Shown piece by piece: positions 1 to 5,386 of a stretch of 6,589 nucleotides of DNA. The position numbers and the translations under genes are program-made. Under the pieces are notes generated by a model. The model saw nothing but the letters and a program-made list of their open reading frames with translations. It did no database searches and was not told the origin of the DNA. This DNA is from Campylobacterales bacterium (GTDB taxonomy: Bacteria; Campylobacterota; Campylobacteria; Campylobacterales; QNZT01), in NCBI GenBank assembly GCA_026985685.1, contig JALSQA010000462.1, positions 1-6,589 of the forward strand. The letters are read 5' to 3'. How positions within the stretch are numbered: position 1 is the first letter of the stretch; each line of letters starts with the position of its first letter.

Positions 1-1
1 A

Positions 2-115
2 AAAGAGTTATTGGTAAAATTAGGAGATTCGTTTGGGTATGAAAGTACACCACATGAAAATCTATTTGAGGGTATAGTAGATAGAGTAACAAACTGGTTT
101 AAAAAGGAGAAGTAA
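2..115 (+). CDS. 3' end of an unrecognised protein gene
   Basis: An open frame enters from the left edge and runs 37 codons to a TAA at 113-115; the start lies outside the window. The visible C-terminus is mixed and charged, passes through a STPHENLFEG stretch and ends in NWFKKEK. I do not recognise the family, so no function is offered. The last four sense codons and the stop lie in a 21-bp sequence repeated at 970-990. The final A of the stop is also the first A of a relic ATG (115-117), which suggests that this gene once overlapped the start of the CoA-binding gene now at 984. Being a real gene end is supported by that stop/start architecture; identity is unknown. Confidence 0.72.
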   Translation, partial: KELLVKLGDSFGYESTPHENLFEGIVDRVTNWFKKEK

Positions 116-121
116 TGGAGT
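101..121 (+). repeat. 21-bp direct repeat, copy 1
   Basis: Identical over 21 bases to 970-990: it begins AAAAAGGAG and ends ATGGAGT. Here it encodes the last codons and stop of the upstream gene. It also keeps a complete but orphaned ribosome binding site (GGAG, 106-109) and ATG (115-117); that ATG is followed by GAG and then TAA (121-123), so it can no longer open a gene. Identity stops on both sides (T versus A at the left, A versus G at the right). Confidence 0.9.
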
Positions 122-135
122 AATTTTTACTCCAT
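115..135. terminator. Perfect hairpin, possible bidirectional terminator
   Basis: ATGGAGTAA (115-123), loop TTT, TTACTCCAT (127-135): a perfect 9-bp stem with a 3-base loop. It lies just after the stop of the upstream gene on the plus strand and about 20 bp after the toxin stop on the minus strand. Read on the minus strand it is followed by a pyrimidine-rich stretch with TTTTT (105-101), resembling a weak Rho-independent terminator for the toxin-antitoxin transcript. On the plus strand a second tiny inverted repeat (GTAA-N4-TTAC, 136-147) follows, but no clean T run. The structure is certain; the terminator role is inference. Confidence 0.55.
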
Positions 136-153
136 GTAAGTGTTTACAAAATA

Positions 154-435
154 TTATTTCCAAAGATTTTGACTAAAAATACCTAGGATTATAATTTTAT
201 TATTTTTTGTATCGATCTCAAATGGTACAGTGTATCCCTTATAAATCAATTCCCTTATGTTGTTATCTTTAAGAGTAGGGCGTTTTCTATAGATATATGG
301 ATTATCTGAGATTTTATTTATTTTTGAAATAAGCACATCAAAAAATTCTAAAGCTCTACTCACACTATCAAGTGCAATATAATCTACAATAACTTCTAAT
401 TCAGCTTTAAATCTATCAGATTTCTCAACTATCAA
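154..435 (-). CDS. ParE/RelE-family type II toxin
   Basis: Predicted 93-residue toxin of the ParE/RelE superfamily, whose members act on DNA gyrase (ParE) or on ribosome-bound mRNA (RelE); the sequence alone does not decide which. The N-terminal half (about residues 5-43) looks like the usual two-helix hairpin. The second half has the family pattern: basic YRKRPTL (49-55), IRELIYKGY (60-68), then hydrophobic strands ending ILGIFSQN (83-90). Length is typical. The start is TTG at 435-433, overlapping the antitoxin's TGA stop by 4 bases (TTGA). No in-frame ATG lies near and the ribosome binding site is weak, so translation is probably coupled to the antitoxin at a reduced rate. The frame is intact, suggesting a functional toxin kept in check by its partner. 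Confidence 0.82.
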   Translation of the reverse strand: MIVEKSDRFKAELEVIVDYIALDSVSRALEFFDVLISKINKISDNPYIYRKRPTLKDNNIRELIYKGYTVPFEIDTKNNKIIILGIFSQNLWK

Positions 436-641
436 AGTTGTGATACCAACTTTTCTCTTATAGAATCAAGACCATTCATAAAAGGTGTTGTTTTCATTTT
501 GCCACTTCTGTATTCTAGGACTCTTTTGGTTATCTCATCATCTAAAGAGTTCTTCACCTCTACAGCACCTTCTGGCAAAGAAGCTATAAAATTTTCAAGT
601 TTAGATATATATTTCTCATCTATATTTAATATCATAGTCAT
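432..641 (-). CDS. Antitoxin of the ParE/RelE-type module
   Basis: Predicted 69-residue protein immediately before the toxin gene, the standard antitoxin-first order. It starts MTMILNIDEKYISKLENF, a short strand followed by a helix, and is acidic in the middle. The C-terminal third (KMKTTPF, then SIREKL) would be the part that wraps the toxin. I chose ATG 641-639 because AAAAAAGGAG sits 6 bases before it. An upstream ATG at 704 would give 90 residues but lacks such a site and lies upstream of the predicted -10 box. The antitoxin probably binds its own promoter, as related antitoxins do; inverted repeats upstream (695-719) fit this. The DNA-binding fold cannot be named with confidence; the call rests mainly on size, order and overlap with the toxin. 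Confidence 0.75.
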   Translation of the reverse strand: MTMILNIDEKYISKLENFIASLPEGAVEVKNSLDDEITKRVLEYRSGKMKTTPFMNGLDSIREKLVSQL

Positions 642-671
642 TTGAGTCTCCTTTTTTGGGCTTATTGTGGA

Positions 672-680
672 AGTATAGCA
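672..680 (-). promoter_or_regulatory. Extended -10 promoter of the antitoxin-toxin operon
   Basis: On the minus strand TGC-TATACT (680-672) matches the extended -10 form typical of Campylobacterota sigma-70 promoters. Transcription would start near 665, leaving a leader of about 24 bases before the antitoxin ATG at 641. No good -35 box is at standard spacing (TTGCAT at 704-699 is 21 bases away), usual for this phylum. Confidence 0.55.
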
Positions 681-694
681 TATATAAAATATAT

Positions 695-719
695 TATTAT
701 GCAATTATTTTTCATAATA
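695..719. promoter_or_regulatory. Inverted repeat upstream of the toxin-antitoxin promoter, possible operator
   Basis: TATTATG (695-701) and CATAATA (713-719) form a perfect 7-base inverted repeat with an 11-base gap, just upstream of the antitoxin -10 box and over its -35 region. An imperfect palindrome (ATACC at 717 to GTAT at 734, 14 of 18 positions symmetric) follows directly. The position fits autorepression by the antitoxin or toxin-antitoxin complex. Both are A/T-rich, so chance symmetry cannot be excluded. Confidence 0.3.
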
Positions 720-969
720 CCTTATGTAAAGTATCATGAATGCCAAATATTCTGGACTAATACAATAACTTTATTGTTTTTTGATATAATCTTTTTCTAA
801 AAAAATTCTTACTATATGAATAGAAATATGTTTTAAAAGAGTTTTTATAGGTGTCTATGAAAATTCTGGGAAATGAGTAAATTAGATTATGTTTTAAAAT
901 AGGATGATAAGACAAAAAAGTTAAAAAAGCACCTAAGATAGGATTGTTTAAGCGACTTGATAAAATATA
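705..969. other. AT-rich non-coding stretch inside the inserted segment
   Basis: No convincing gene is seen on either strand. It holds the upstream repeats of the toxin-antitoxin promoter, a strong plus-strand -10 box (782-790), and then about 180 bp with only very short frames (for example MKILGNE from 857 and MSKLDYVLK from 873). The frame from 873 continues to the CoA-binding gene start but is interrupted by two TAG codons. It could be a leader, decayed coding DNA or spacer. Confidence 0.5.
782..790 (+). promoter_or_regulatory. Extended -10 promoter reading towards the CoA-binding gene and ilvA
   Basis: TGA-TATAAT is a perfect extended -10 box preceded by a T-rich run (TTTATTGTTTTTT). Transcription would start near 797 and leave a leader of roughly 185 bases before the ATG at 984. 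It lies inside the inserted segment, so it may replace the promoter activity lost when the downstream genes were separated from the upstream gene. Confidence 0.5.
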
Positions 970-990
970 AAAAAGGAGAAGTAATGGAGT
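970..990 (+). repeat. 21-bp direct repeat, copy 2
   Basis: Exact copy of 101-121. Here it supplies the working ribosome binding site (GGAG, 975-978) and the ATG (984-986) of the CoA-binding gene, continuing as ATG GAG TGC rather than ATG GAG TAA. It also still carries the old stop codon of the upstream gene (TAA, 982-984), now without a gene in front of it. Confidence 0.9.
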
Positions 991-1415
991 GCGAATTTCC
1001 AACAGTAAATGCAAATCCAGATGAGTTTAGAGAAATCTTTGAAAGTGTAAAAACTATTGCAATACCTGGTCTTTCACCAAATGAAGAGAAAGATAGCCAC
1101 AAAGTAGCAAAATATTTACAACAGCAAGGTTATAAGATAATCCCTATTTATCCAAAAGAGGAGACTATCTTAGGTGAAAAAGTTTATCGTTCCCTTTTGG
1201 ATGTTCCTGAAAAAATAGATATGGTGGATATGTTTAGAAAACCAGCAGTTGCAGATGCGATTGTCGAAGCGATAGCAAAAAGAGATGATGTGAAGGTGTT
1301 ATGGTTACAAAAAGGTATTGTAAATAATAACGCCGCTAAAAAAGCACAGGAGATGGGTATCACTGTTGTACAAAACCGTTGTACTATGGTAGAGCATAGA
1401 GGATTGTTTCAATAG
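984..1415 (+). CDS. CoA-binding domain protein (YccU/COG1832 type)
   Basis: A 143-residue, single-domain cytosolic protein of the CoA-binding Rossmann-fold family related to the N-terminal domain of succinyl-CoA synthetase alpha. Visible family features: first strand and loop TIAIPGLSPNEEKDSH (24-39), YLQQQGYKIIPIYPK (44-58), a DMVDMF segment (79-84), VLWLQKGI (105-112) and the C-terminal NRCTMVEHRGL (131-141). Length matches the family. The ATG at 984 is chosen over an upstream TTG at 957 because GGAG lies 5 bases before it and the TTG lies in the inserted DNA. It abuts ilvA (TAG then ATG, no gap), so the two are probably cotranscribed. The physiological role of stand-alone members is unclear; the context suggests amino-acid or acyl-CoA metabolism, but that is inference. 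Confidence 0.88.
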   Translation: MECEFPTVNANPDEFREIFESVKTIAIPGLSPNEEKDSHKVAKYLQQQGYKIIPIYPKEETILGEKVYRSLLDVPEKIDMVDMFRKPAVADAIVEAIAKRDDVKVLWLQKGIVNNNAAKKAQEMGITVVQNRCTMVEHRGLFQ

Positions 1416-2633
1416 ATGATACCTCTTTCACAAATCAAAGAAGCTTATGAAAATATCAAAGATGTAGTCGTAAAAACACCTTTTACTTATGCACCTCTTT
1501 TAAGTAGTAAATGTGGTACTAATGTTTACTTAAAAAAAGAGAATTTACAGCTTACCGGTGCCTATAAACTCAGAGGTGCTTATAATAAAATAGCCTCACT
1601 AGCAGATGAAGAGAGGAAACGTGGTGTTATAGCTGCTAGTGCAGGAAATCATGCACAAGGTGTGGCTTACAGTGCTAAAATGTTTGGCATACCAGCTACT
1701 ATCATCATGCCAGAAGCAACACCGCTTTTAAAGGTACAAAGTACAAAAGCATTAGGAGCCCAAGTCATACTTAAAGGTGAAAACTATGATGAAGCTTATG
1801 CGTTTGCAACTACATATGCCAAAGAACATAATCTGACTTTTATTCATCCTTTTGCCGATGAAAAAGTTATGGCGGGTCAGGGTAGTGTTGCTTATGAAAT
1901 GTTAGAAGAGATTGATGATATAGATATTTTAGTTGTGCCTATTGGTGGTGGAGGGTTGATTAGTGGTATTGGTTCATATGCCAAACAGATCAATCCAAAT
2001 ATCAAAGTCATAGGTGTTGTTGCAAGTGGTGCTCCTGCTATGAAACACTCATTTGAAGCAAAAAAAGCACTTGATTCTACTTCTGTGCGTACTATCGCTG
2101 ATGGTATTGCTGTACGTGATGTAACACCTAAAAATCTTGAAATAATTCTTGAAGTGGTAGATGATATTGTCAGTGTAGATGATGAAGAGATTGCAAGTGC
2201 TATTTTGTATCTTCTTGAGAAGCAAAAGTTGGTAGTAGAAGGTGGTGGTGCAGTTGGTGTAGCTGCTATAATGCACCATAAAATTCACTATACATCTGAA
2301 AGTAAGATCGCTACAGTATTGAGTGGTGGAAATATAGATGTCCAAATGCTTTCACTAATCATCGAAAAAGGTTTGATCAAAGCACATAGAAAGATGAAGC
2401 TTATCGTAACATTGATCGATAAACCTGGTGCGTTAAGAGGATTGAGTGATATTTTGGCAGATGCTGGAGCAAATATCATACAAATTGATTATGATCGTAC
2501 CTCTACAAGTCTTTCATACGGTGATGCAAATGTAACACTTGCACTTGAGACCAAAGGGAGCGAACATCAAGAATTGGTAAGAGAGAGCCTAAAAAAGCAC
2601 AATTATCGATTTATCGAAGAGATGAGAGGTTAG
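1416..2633 (+). CDS. ilvA: Threonine ammonia-lyase (threonine dehydratase), single-ACT medium form
   Basis: PLP enzyme of 405 residues that converts L-threonine to 2-oxobutanoate and ammonia, the entry step to isoleucine. The fold type II catalytic domain (about 1-320) shows GAYKLRGAY with PLP lysine K51, the substrate loop SAGNHAQG (75-82) and the phosphate-binding GGGGL (177-181). The tail from about 327 (KLIVTLIDKPGALRGL and on) is a single ACT domain, which in this family can bind amino-acid effectors. This is the roughly 400-residue one-ACT form, shorter than the two-ACT E. coli IlvA. ATG 1416 is the first possible start, as it directly follows the previous gene's stop in the same frame; AGAGGA sits 12 bases upstream, a little far. 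The stop interlocks with the convergent gene at 2630. Confidence 0.95.
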   Translation: MIPLSQIKEAYENIKDVVVKTPFTYAPLLSSKCGTNVYLKKENLQLTGAYKLRGAYNKIASLADEERKRGVIAASAGNHAQGVAYSAKMFGIPATIIMPEATPLLKVQSTKALGAQVILKGENYDEAYAFATTYAKEHNLTFIHPFADEKVMAGQGSVAYEMLEEIDDIDILVVPIGGGGLISGIGSYAKQINPNIKVIGVVASGAPAMKHSFEAKKALDSTSVRTIADGIAVRDVTPKNLEIILEVVDDIVSVDDEEIASAILYLLEKQKLVVEGGGAVGVAAIMHHKIHYTSESKIATVLSGGNIDVQMLSLIIEKGLIKAHRKMKLIVTLIDKPGALRGLSDILADAGANIIQIDYDRTSTSLSYGDANVTLALETKGSEHQELVRESLKKHNYRFIEEMRG

Positions 2634-2989
2634 TCAGAAATCTTCTCTTTGTACGGAATATGTGAAAAAAGCCCATTTGAGATTATCATACAAGCTTTGG
2701 TAATCTCATAAATTTGATGTTCATTAAGTGGCCAGGTATTTAAATAATAGGTGTTATTTTTTTCATAAATTATATTGTACTCTTTTAGCAAGGTAGCTGC
2801 AAATTTCTCTACTATAATATCATATTGACTTAATTCATGTTTAAAATCAAAGATATACAAAAGTCTGCTGATTTGCTCTTTAGTACCTTTACCATCATTT
2901 TTAACTAAATACAAAATCATACCAGGTACAAATGTATCATTTTTACGTATACGGTTATGAATAAAATTACTAAGATGTTGGTAATGCAT
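2630..2989 (-). CDS. Conserved-looking small protein of unknown function
   Basis: A 119-residue soluble protein with no signal peptide or membrane segment. I do not recognise it securely. Its body (VPGMILYLVKNDGKGTKEQI at 21-40, then IVEKFAATLLKEYNIIYEKN at 59-78) has the rhythm of a small winged-helix-like domain. It resembles, from memory, the N-terminal domain (YxPxML...GGxAT..QIA...VL...GIV) found in front of some HNH endonucleases and DNA-modifying proteins; here it stands alone. The ATG at 2989 has AAAAAGG 6 bases upstream. The stop overlaps that of ilvA by 4 bp tail-to-tail (TAA against TAG, 2630-2633). It follows the site-2 protease gene on the same strand after a 106-bp gap holding a hairpin and a weak promoter, so it may be a separate unit. 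Confidence 0.72.
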   Translation of the reverse strand: MHYQHLSNFIHNRIRKNDTFVPGMILYLVKNDGKGTKEQISRLLYIFDFKHELSQYDIIVEKFAATLLKEYNIIYEKNNTYYLNTWPLNEHQIYEITKACMIISNGLFSHIPYKEKISD

Positions 2990-3023
2990 CTGAAACCTTT
3001 TTATTTACAGGATACACTTTTTT

Positions 3024-3029
3024 ATCATA
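3024..3029 (-). promoter_or_regulatory. Weak -10 candidate for the 119-residue protein gene
   Basis: On the minus strand TATGAT (3029-3024) is followed by about 34 bases to the ATG at 2989. There is no TGN extension and no clear -35 box; the expected -35 region is a T-rich part of the 3043-3058 hairpin. Read-through from the folD operon is an alternative. Confidence 0.3.
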
Positions 3030-3042
3030 TTTAGCAACAAAA

Positions 3043-3058
3043 GTCATAAAAATATGAC
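3043..3058 (-). terminator. AT-rich hairpin after the site-2 protease gene
   Basis: GTCATA-AAAA-TATGAC is a perfect 6-bp stem with a 4-base loop. On the minus strand it lies about 40 bases after the protease stop and is followed by TTTTGTTG, so it may be a weak Rho-independent terminator for folD-lepB-protease. It also overlaps the -35 region of the next gene, so an operator role is possible. Confidence 0.4.
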
Positions 3059-3095
3059 AAAAAAAGTATCTTTGTTAAATGTAGTAACAGTTAAC

Positions 3096-3743
3096 TTATC
3101 CTAATAAAACTTGTAAAAGTGAACTAATAGGAGCAAATATGATATTTGCCAATGGTGTAGCTATGATGATGATTAAAATAATCATACCATATTGACCGAT
3201 AGATTGGTATTTGTCTGCAAATGTATGATAGCCCATTTTTTTAGCTTGATAAACAACTACATTAGAACCATCCAATGGTGGAATAGGAAGGAGATTGAAA
3301 ATACCTAGTACGACATTATATATCACAGTGTAGGTTAATAATGAGTGTAAAAAGAGTGTACTCAAACTTGTAACACTTGGTATAAAATTCAATAAAATTG
3401 TAGCACTTATAGCAAGTAAAAAGTTAAAACTAACACCAGCTAAACTAACAGCAATAGCTCCGTTATATCCTCCGTTTTTTATAACAGTTGGAATATGGAT
3501 AGGTACAGGTTTTGCCCAGCCAAATAAAAACCCAGCATGAGAAAAGTATAAAAGAGCTGGTACTATAATCGTTCCTACTAAATCAATATGAACTAATGGA
3601 TTTATACTTAGTCTACCTTGATTTTTTGCAGTAGTATCACCATAACGATAAGCGACATAGCCATGCATGATTTCATGTCCGATAATCGCAATCGCCAAGG
3701 CAATGATGATGGCACAAATTTGGATAAGTTCTACTGTGCTCAT
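3096..3743 (-). CDS. Site-2 protease family (M50) intramembrane zinc metalloprotease
   Basis: A polytopic inner-membrane protein of 215 residues in the minimal M50 family, which cleaves transmembrane substrates within the bilayer. The zinc motif HEIMHG (23-28) sits in the first membrane helix; it is followed by the family's conserved loop YGDTTAKNQGRLSINPLVHID (34-54). The second active-site motif NLLPIPPLDG (150-159) supplies the third zinc ligand, D158. Hydrophobic segments at about 8-24, 54-70, 95-120, 130-150 and 185-212 predict several spans. No PDZ domain is present, unlike RseP, so it belongs to the short core-only group. I prefer ATG 3743, which shares one base with the lepB stop (TGATG), over the TTG 3 bases upstream; the ribosome binding site is weak, suggesting translational coupling to lepB. 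Substrate unknown. Confidence 0.9.
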   Translation of the reverse strand: MSTVELIQICAIIIALAIAIIGHEIMHGYVAYRYGDTTAKNQGRLSINPLVHIDLVGTIIVPALLYFSHAGFLFGWAKPVPIHIPTVIKNGGYNGAIAVSLAGVSFNFLLAISATILLNFIPSVTSLSTLFLHSLLTYTVIYNVVLGIFNLLPIPPLDGSNVVVYQAKKMGYHTFADKYQSIGQYGMIILIIIIATPLANIIFAPISSLLQVLLG

Positions 3744-4516
3744 CAATCCAAACTTACATTTTTATTGATATATTTTGGATCATTTTGAAGTGTATAGACT
3801 GATTTACCAATTCTATCCCATCTGATTTTATAATCTTTATCCCATGAAAAGTAGACAAACCAAGGAGTACCTTCTATGAGGCTATATGGAACAGGTCCCC
3901 AAAATCTACTATCATTTGAATGATCACGATTATCACCCATCATGAAGAAGTAATCTTTATCAAGTTTGATAGGAGGAAAGTTAAAAATTTGTTCAGGATA
4001 GAGTCCATCATTTTTGATATTTGGGTCGTTTTGTATACCTTTGTACTGGTGACGGTATGGATTTTTGACCCATAGCTCTCCATCCATATCGATTATAGTT
4101 TCTTTTGGATAATGCTTTTTGATATACTCATTACCTTCATGAGGACGAAGATAGAGTATTTTATCTTTTACGGTCAAAATATCTCCGCCAACTGCGATAC
4201 AGCGTTTGACAAAGTGTGTGTGGTGATTTAGAGGGTAGCGAAACACAACTATATCACCTCTTTGTGGGCGTTTACCTTCTATAAGATGTCCATTGTGGTT
4301 AAAATCAGGAAGAACAGGAATCTCTATCCATGGAATATGTGGTGTTGGGATACCATAAGCAAATTTTTTAACAAAAAGATGATCTCCAATCAAAAGTGTA
4401 CGTTTCATAGATCCACTAGGAATCACAAATGCCTGTGCAACAAAAAAGATGATCAATAGAACAATTATAATAGTACCAGTCCAGCTATTTGCGAAATTTT
4501 TAAATTTTTGAATCAT
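3743..4516 (-). CDS. lepB: Signal peptidase I
   Basis: Membrane-anchored serine protease of 257 residues that removes signal peptides from exported proteins on the periplasmic face. One N-terminal membrane helix (about 14-31) runs into box B, IPSGSMKRTL, with nucleophile S36. Box D contains the general-base lysine K104 in FVKRCIAVGGD (102-112), and box E is GDNRDHSNDSRFWGP (194-208). Between these lies an insertion of about 80 residues, typical of Gram-negative enzymes. Length is close to related enzymes of the phylum. The ATG directly follows the folD stop (TAGATG), with AAGGA 8 bases upstream; the stop shares a base with the protease ATG. It is the middle gene of a tightly packed operon. 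Confidence 0.96.
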   Translation of the reverse strand: MIQKFKNFANSWTGTIIIVLLIIFFVAQAFVIPSGSMKRTLLIGDHLFVKKFAYGIPTPHIPWIEIPVLPDFNHNGHLIEGKRPQRGDIVVFRYPLNHHTHFVKRCIAVGGDILTVKDKILYLRPHEGNEYIKKHYPKETIIDMDGELWVKNPYRHQYKGIQNDPNIKNDGLYPEQIFNFPPIKLDKDYFFMMGDNRDHSNDSRFWGPVPYSLIEGTPWFVYFSWDKDYKIRWDRIGKSVYTLQNDPKYINKNVSLD

Positions 4517-5356
4517 CTATCTTTTCCTTGCAGCTGTAATGGTGTTGGCTAAAAGCATAGCGATTGTCATAGGACCGACACCTCCAGGAACTGGGGTGAT
4601 GTAAGAGCATTTTGGGGCAACATTTTCAAAGTCTACATCGCCTGTAAGTTTACCTTCTTGTGTTTTATTGATACCGATATCGATGACTATTGCACCTTCT
4701 TTTACCATATCTTCTGTGATAAGGTTTATTTTACCAACACCTACTATCAACAAATCAGCACGTTTGGTATGTGACTTTAAGTCTTTTGTATGAATATGAC
4801 AGATATCTACTGTAGCAAATTTATTTAAAAGTAGGTTCATCATAGGTTTTCCTACTATATTGCTTGCTCCTACTATACAAGTATCTAAACCTTTTGGATC
4901 AATATCATACTCCTCTAATAGACGCATAACACCTATGGGAGTACAAGGTGCAAAACAATCTAAACCAAGAACAAGATTTCCTACATTAAAAGGATGAAAA
5001 CCATCAACATCTTTTTGAGGAGATACTGTTTGCAAAACTTTTTGTGTATCGATATGTGGTGGAAGTGGAAGTTGTATGAGAATACCATCTATATTTTGAT
5101 TTTTATTCATCATCTCTATCGTTTCTATGATTTTATCTTGTGAAATATCACTAGGCATTTTGTGTGCGATTGAGTATATACCAGTCTCTTCACATGCTTT
5201 TTCTTTCATATTTACATAAGTGTGGCTTGCAGGATCGTCGCCGATTAAAACAACAGCAAGACCAGGAGTAACTCCTTGTTTTTTAAGTGAAGCTACATCA
5301 TCTTTTGCCTTTTGCCTGATTTTGGCAGCAAGGGTTTTTCCATCAAGTATTTGCAT
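4517..5356 (-). CDS. folD: Bifunctional methylene-THF dehydrogenase / methenyl-THF cyclohydrolase
   Basis: Cytosolic one-carbon enzyme of 279 residues that oxidises 5,10-methylene-tetrahydrofolate with NADP+ and hydrolyses the product to 10-formyl-tetrahydrofolate, which feeds purine and formyl-methionine synthesis. Diagnostic motifs: GDDPASHTYVNMKEKAC (39-55) with catalytic Y47 and K51, QLPLPPHID, DVDGFHP, PCTPIG, the nucleotide-binding GASNIVGKPM, and PVPGGVGPMT near the C-terminus. The A in GASNIVGKP replaces the R of the E. coli enzyme; I recall the same change in Helicobacter-type enzymes. ATG 5356 is preferred to the TTG 3 bases upstream because AAGG lies 6 bases before it. It is first in the operon folD-lepB-site-2 protease and is transcribed from the divergent promoter region at 5378-5390. 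Confidence 0.96.
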   Translation of the reverse strand: MQILDGKTLAAKIRQKAKDDVASLKKQGVTPGLAVVLIGDDPASHTYVNMKEKACEETGIYSIAHKMPSDISQDKIIETIEMMNKNQNIDGILIQLPLPPHIDTQKVLQTVSPQKDVDGFHPFNVGNLVLGLDCFAPCTPIGVMRLLEEYDIDPKGLDTCIVGASNIVGKPMMNLLLNKFATVDICHIHTKDLKSHTKRADLLIVGVGKINLITEDMVKEGAIVIDIGINKTQEGKLTGDVDFENVAPKCSYITPVPGGVGPMTIAMLLANTITAARKR

Positions 5357-5377
5357 CAAATGCCTTTATAGTTTTTG

Positions 5378-5386
5378 TGATATTAT
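5378..5386 (+). promoter_or_regulatory. Extended -10 promoter of cytochrome c-hemL operon
   Basis: TGA-TATTAT on the plus strand, preceded by a T-rich run (GTTTTTG). Transcription would start near 5393, about 22 bases before the cytochrome ATG at 5415. Its -10 hexamer (5381-5386) overlaps that of the opposite promoter. Confidence 0.55.

Larger units (their letters stand above)
122..969. mobile_element. Inserted toxin-antitoxin segment between direct repeats
   Basis: These 848 bp separate the two copies of the 21-bp repeat and contain a minus-strand toxin-antitoxin pair plus about 280 bp of AT-rich non-coding DNA. Deleting the segment with one repeat copy would restore a continuous junction in which the upstream gene's TAA overlaps the ATG of the CoA-binding gene. 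There is no transposase, integrase or convincing terminal inverted repeat inside, so the means of entry is unknown. 21 bp is longer than usual insertion-sequence target duplications, so site-specific recombination or repair-associated duplication are alternatives. That it is an insertion is inferred from the repeat and the relic start codon, without a comparison genome. Confidence 0.6.

Noticed and set aside
642..704. Extended antitoxin start at ATG 704
   Set aside because: The predicted promoter -10 box (677-672) lies within this stretch, and the good ribosome binding site serves ATG 641.
899..944. Short direct repeat ATAGGAT at 899-905 and 938-944 and A-runs at 914-928
   Set aside because: Seven bases in AT-rich DNA are expected by chance, and no regular spacing or further copies are seen.
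873..983. A frame from ATG 873 that runs into the CoA-binding gene, interrupted by two TAG codons, with a lysine-rich protein-like reading (MSKLDYVLK, DDKTKKLKKHL)
   Set aside because: It is short, has two stops and low complexity, and no family can be recognised; chance in AT-rich DNA is as likely as a decayed gene.
957..983. TTG at 957 as the start of the CoA-binding protein (152 residues)
   Set aside because: The nine extra residues lie in inserted DNA and have no good ribosome binding site, whereas ATG 984 has GGAG at 5 bases and gives a family-typical length.
757..1014. Minus-strand frame of 85 codons across the intergenic region
   Set aside because: It begins inside the CoA-binding gene, has no ribosome binding site, is biased to L, F, Y, I and S as expected from antisense AT-rich DNA, and matches nothing.
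4840..4880. A in place of R in the FolD nucleotide-binding motif (GASNIVGKP)
   Set aside because: From memory this variant is common in related epsilonproteobacterial enzymes, so it is not a defect.
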